Below, in pieces: positions 61,501 to 64,000 of a DNA stretch of 64,000 nucleotides. Numbering within the stretch: the stretch's first letter is position 1; each line of letters starts with the position of its first letter. The notes under the pieces are model-generated. The model saw only the letters and a program-made list of their open reading frames with translations. It had not been told where the DNA came from and did not search any database. The position numbers and the translations under genes are program-made. Source of the stretch: Volvox africanus (Eukaryota; Chlorophyta; Chlorophyceae; Chlamydomonadales; Volvocaceae); contig BSDZ01000010.1 of assembly GCA_030268105.1 (NCBI GenBank), forward strand, positions 1,712,001 to 1,776,000. The letters run 5' to 3'.

Positions 61501-62272
61501 TCCGCCGCCCCCACCTCCCGGTGGCGCACGACCTATGATGTTCGGGGCCGCTGCTCCGAGTGCGGTCCATCCCCTGGGGTCCGGAGTAAACGCCTCCATT
61601 GGTATGGGGCAGTTGGGGGTGTCGCCGCAGGTGCCTTACGGCCATGCTCCCGGGGTGATGTACCCACCGGCCATGGGTACCCACGCTGCTGCCGCGTTTG
61701 GCGGTGGTCATCTTCCCGGCTATTCGAATTCTGGACCAGGACCCTATGGTGACTGGTATGGCGCTGCTGCGGCTGGACCTTACGGCGGGTTCAGACCGCA
61801 AATGATGGTCTCACCCTCGGGGGCCATGTTCGGCAATGCGGCGCAGGCGGCGGCACTGTCGGGCGCGCGCAGTGGGGGCTTGATGCCTCCAGCTTCGCAT
61901 TCTCCTCAGGCCCCCACGGCACAAGGCTCCTTTCCCAGCTCGTCGAACCCTCATACCCATTCGCATCCTCTCACGGTACAGCAGCCACAACAAGGTGCGG
62001 TGCCAGCGCCCGCACAAGCCTCAGCTTGGTTCATTGGAGGTGGAGGCAAGGCAGCAGCGTTGAGCGGGATGGCAGCACGCGTTGGTGGCGGAGGCGGAGG
62101 CGGCGGCAGCAACAACAACGCCAGTAGCATTAGTGGTTCAGCGGGGCCGGCGGAAGCAGCCAGTGGCGGACCCGTCAGCGGGGCCAGCAGCGGTGGCGGA
62201 ACCGGCAGCGGGAGCAGCAGCGGAAGCGGAGTCCGGCACAGCCATAGCCGGAGTGGCAAGGGGCGAAGGTGA
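52530..62272 (+). CDS. Large ankyrin-repeat protein with long low-complexity tail
   Basis: Exons are 52530-53246, 54750-54971, 55491-55616, 56230-56343 and 56765-62272 (TGA), all phase 0, giving 2228 residues. Ankyrin-type repeats lie at about residues 12-70 (including HPLHAAVANGHVELVRLLL), 206-232, 245-300, 356-393 and 394-560 (GRTALHQAIRYNRLAEATWL and three more). The repeats are interrupted by a Gly/His/Gln-rich stretch (about 70-205) and by exon 3, which carries a Cys cluster (LGCPCRTCNSLLE). From about residue 560 the protein is Ala/Ser/Gly/Pro/Gln-rich with no recognised domain and ends in Gly/Ser/Arg/His-rich sequence. Ankyrin repeats bind other proteins. Function and location are unknown. 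The start codon is the first in-frame Met of exon 1 and could be further upstream. TGTAA occurs near 62990. Confidence 0.72.
55917..55979. repeat. (AGCCTT)n hexanucleotide repeat
   Basis: About 10 copies lie in the intron between exons 3 and 4 of the ankyrin gene. Confidence 0.95.
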
Positions 62273-64000
62273 TGGGCATATCTTCTTGAGACCGAGTTGA
62301 CATCCTCCCTGGTAAGGTGACGAAGCCAAAGCCGTCACCTCGCATGCGGCTGGACCAGAAGTTGCTGCCACTAGCTATCACAGAATATGAGTGGCTTATG
62401 TGTGAAAGAGGGCTTTGCCTTTGCATGGGTGTTTGGGTAAACCCTGAAAGGTGTGGCAAGGTGGCACGTGGAAGGCGGTGGAAAAGGCCAGCGGGTATTT
62501 GGCCATAGATTCTGAGCGGGGGAGTGGAGACGAGGAGGAGGACTAAGGTCAAGAGGCTGCCCGCATGTTGAACAGAGTACTTGTTTCCTGGTATGGTTGT
62601 CGCGTCGTATATTAAACTGTGCATCGAAGGTTTGGCGTCAACGGGACTTTGGCGTTCGCTCTTGAGCTGCAAGTGAAGGCACCGCTGCTGATGGTACAAG
62701 TGCTGCTAAGAATCGGGACGAGATGTCGTACCTATGCACCGGGTTTATGTCCGAATTCTGACTCTGCCCCGAGTTTGTGTCCGTCCTTATCGGGAATCTG
62801 CGTCCAGCTGGAGTAAGGCAGTTGCGGGGCCTACCGTTGCGGCACTACACCTTGTACTGCTGCTGCCGCTGTTATCGTTGCTGTTGTTGTTGTGCTTCTG
62901 CTCCTGCTGCTGTGGCGGCGCCTATGGCGGTTACGGTAACAGCGTAACACAACTGCGCCCAGACGACATGATGTGCTGTGAACTGGCGTGTAACACCTGG
63001 ACCAAGTGTTTTCTACGACTGCGTGGGTAAGACGCAGGGTAATCCACGTCACGGCGACCCCACGATTCCACCAAGCGCAGTTGTGGTGGGCGATAAGGAG
63101 GATAACGTATATATCCTAAGCAGTTGTAGTTGAGGTGGTACAATCCAAAAATGAGTGCCGGTCCACACTCCACAATCCAGTGGAGTGATGTAGGAGGGAA
63201 AAACCACAAGGTACCTGTGCAGTGACCGTTCGTTGTCGTCCTTTTGGGCTCGGCGTGGGGTGCTCGGTGCAAATGAGGGATGGACTTCGGGCGGCTATGA
63301 TGGGGGAGGAGGGGCAAGAGTTTTATCGCAAGCCCTAGTCGCTGTATGGTTTCCTGGAATATATCTGTTCATGAGGTTTATGATGCTCCTCCCCCGTGAT
63401 ACTTGTGACAATAGTGAGGCCTGCCAGCCGGATTGACGACGAATTATGCCGCGGCCTGAGTTTCTACCAAGGGATCGGCGGCGGTGGGGCAGTTAAGGCA
63501 AAGGGCTGACAAGCAGCATGTAATCGTGTTGCGGTTCTGGGTACCACTCCCTGGCCACCCTGCCGCATAGTTTCCCTAGATTCTACCTGTCCATCCATAC
63601 GTCTCAATGCATGTATAACCCCCAAGAGTGCAATGCGATCAAAAAACAAAATAAAAATACAGTGATTGGGTACGGCACATATCTTACGGCAATCGCTGGG
63701 CAACGGTGCAACATCATAGGAATGGCTCTTCAGATCGACTAGGTGGCTAGCGAGCCTGCTGGTCCAGATCAGATGCCTGAGAGACATATAGACGCCTTAG
63801 ATAAGCAAGAGGGTCAAGAAAAGATGGCAATCACAATGAATCACAATGACATTTATGAATCGCCACACTGTACAATGATGCATATCATGTGACATGAGAG
63901 AGATAGTGCAGGGCGTAGAAAGAACCGGTAACTCTCTATCCCCAGCGCGTGTCAGATCGTTTGGCGGCTGTTTGTGCTGGTTCTGGACAGCTGGTGATCC
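62273..64000. other. Downstream region of the ankyrin gene
   Basis: It probably includes the 3' UTR, with TGTAA near 62990. A CTG-rich hydrophobic-coding patch at 62855-62925 is simple sequence. No further gene is supported. Confidence 0.5.

Overview
The window looks like nuclear DNA of a volvocine green alga (Chlamydomonas, Gonium and Volvox group). Genes are split into many short exons with good GT-AG borders. Coding sequence is GC-rich and encodes very long Ala, Ser, Gly, Pro and Gln tracts. Introns are loaded with micro- and minisatellites. The species assignment is inference; no rRNA or organellar marker is present.

Positions 1-38000 hold a head-to-tail array of four paralogous genes on the + strand. 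Each encodes a secreted SGNH/GDSL-type hydrolase with a conserved Cys-bearing C-terminal region. The first copy is cut by the window edge (1-6819). Three copies are complete (10468-17909, 20760-27963, 30294-37970). I rebuilt them exon by exon. All share one 12-exon plan with conserved phases, and each complete model closes in frame (535, about 668 and 735 residues). Some exon-plus-intron blocks are almost identical between copies while the rest has diverged, which suggests recent gene conversion.

The last intron of the first copy carries about 1.9 kb of AT-rich DNA (about 4650-6535) unlike its surroundings. It holds broken bacterial-type reading frames: a clear GatA (amidotransferase subunit A) fragment, the N-terminus of an insertion-sequence transposase next to a 19-bp inverted repeat, and two unrecognised frames. 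This looks like decayed bacterial DNA, plausibly from a Rickettsiales endosymbiont, lodged in a nuclear intron.

Positions 38000-64000 hold three other genes. A huge Ser/Ala/Gly-rich protein of unknown function lies on the - strand (41030-47308). A four-exon gene encodes a 284-residue protein with SUMO-like beta-grasp repeats and no terminal Gly-Gly (50804-52082). A five-exon gene encodes a protein of about 2228 residues with N-terminal ankyrin repeats and a very long low-complexity tail (52530-62272).

The gaps contain simple repeats, two dispersed repeat families of about 295 and 170 bp, and a few exon-like orphans. No tRNA, rRNA or CRISPR array was found.
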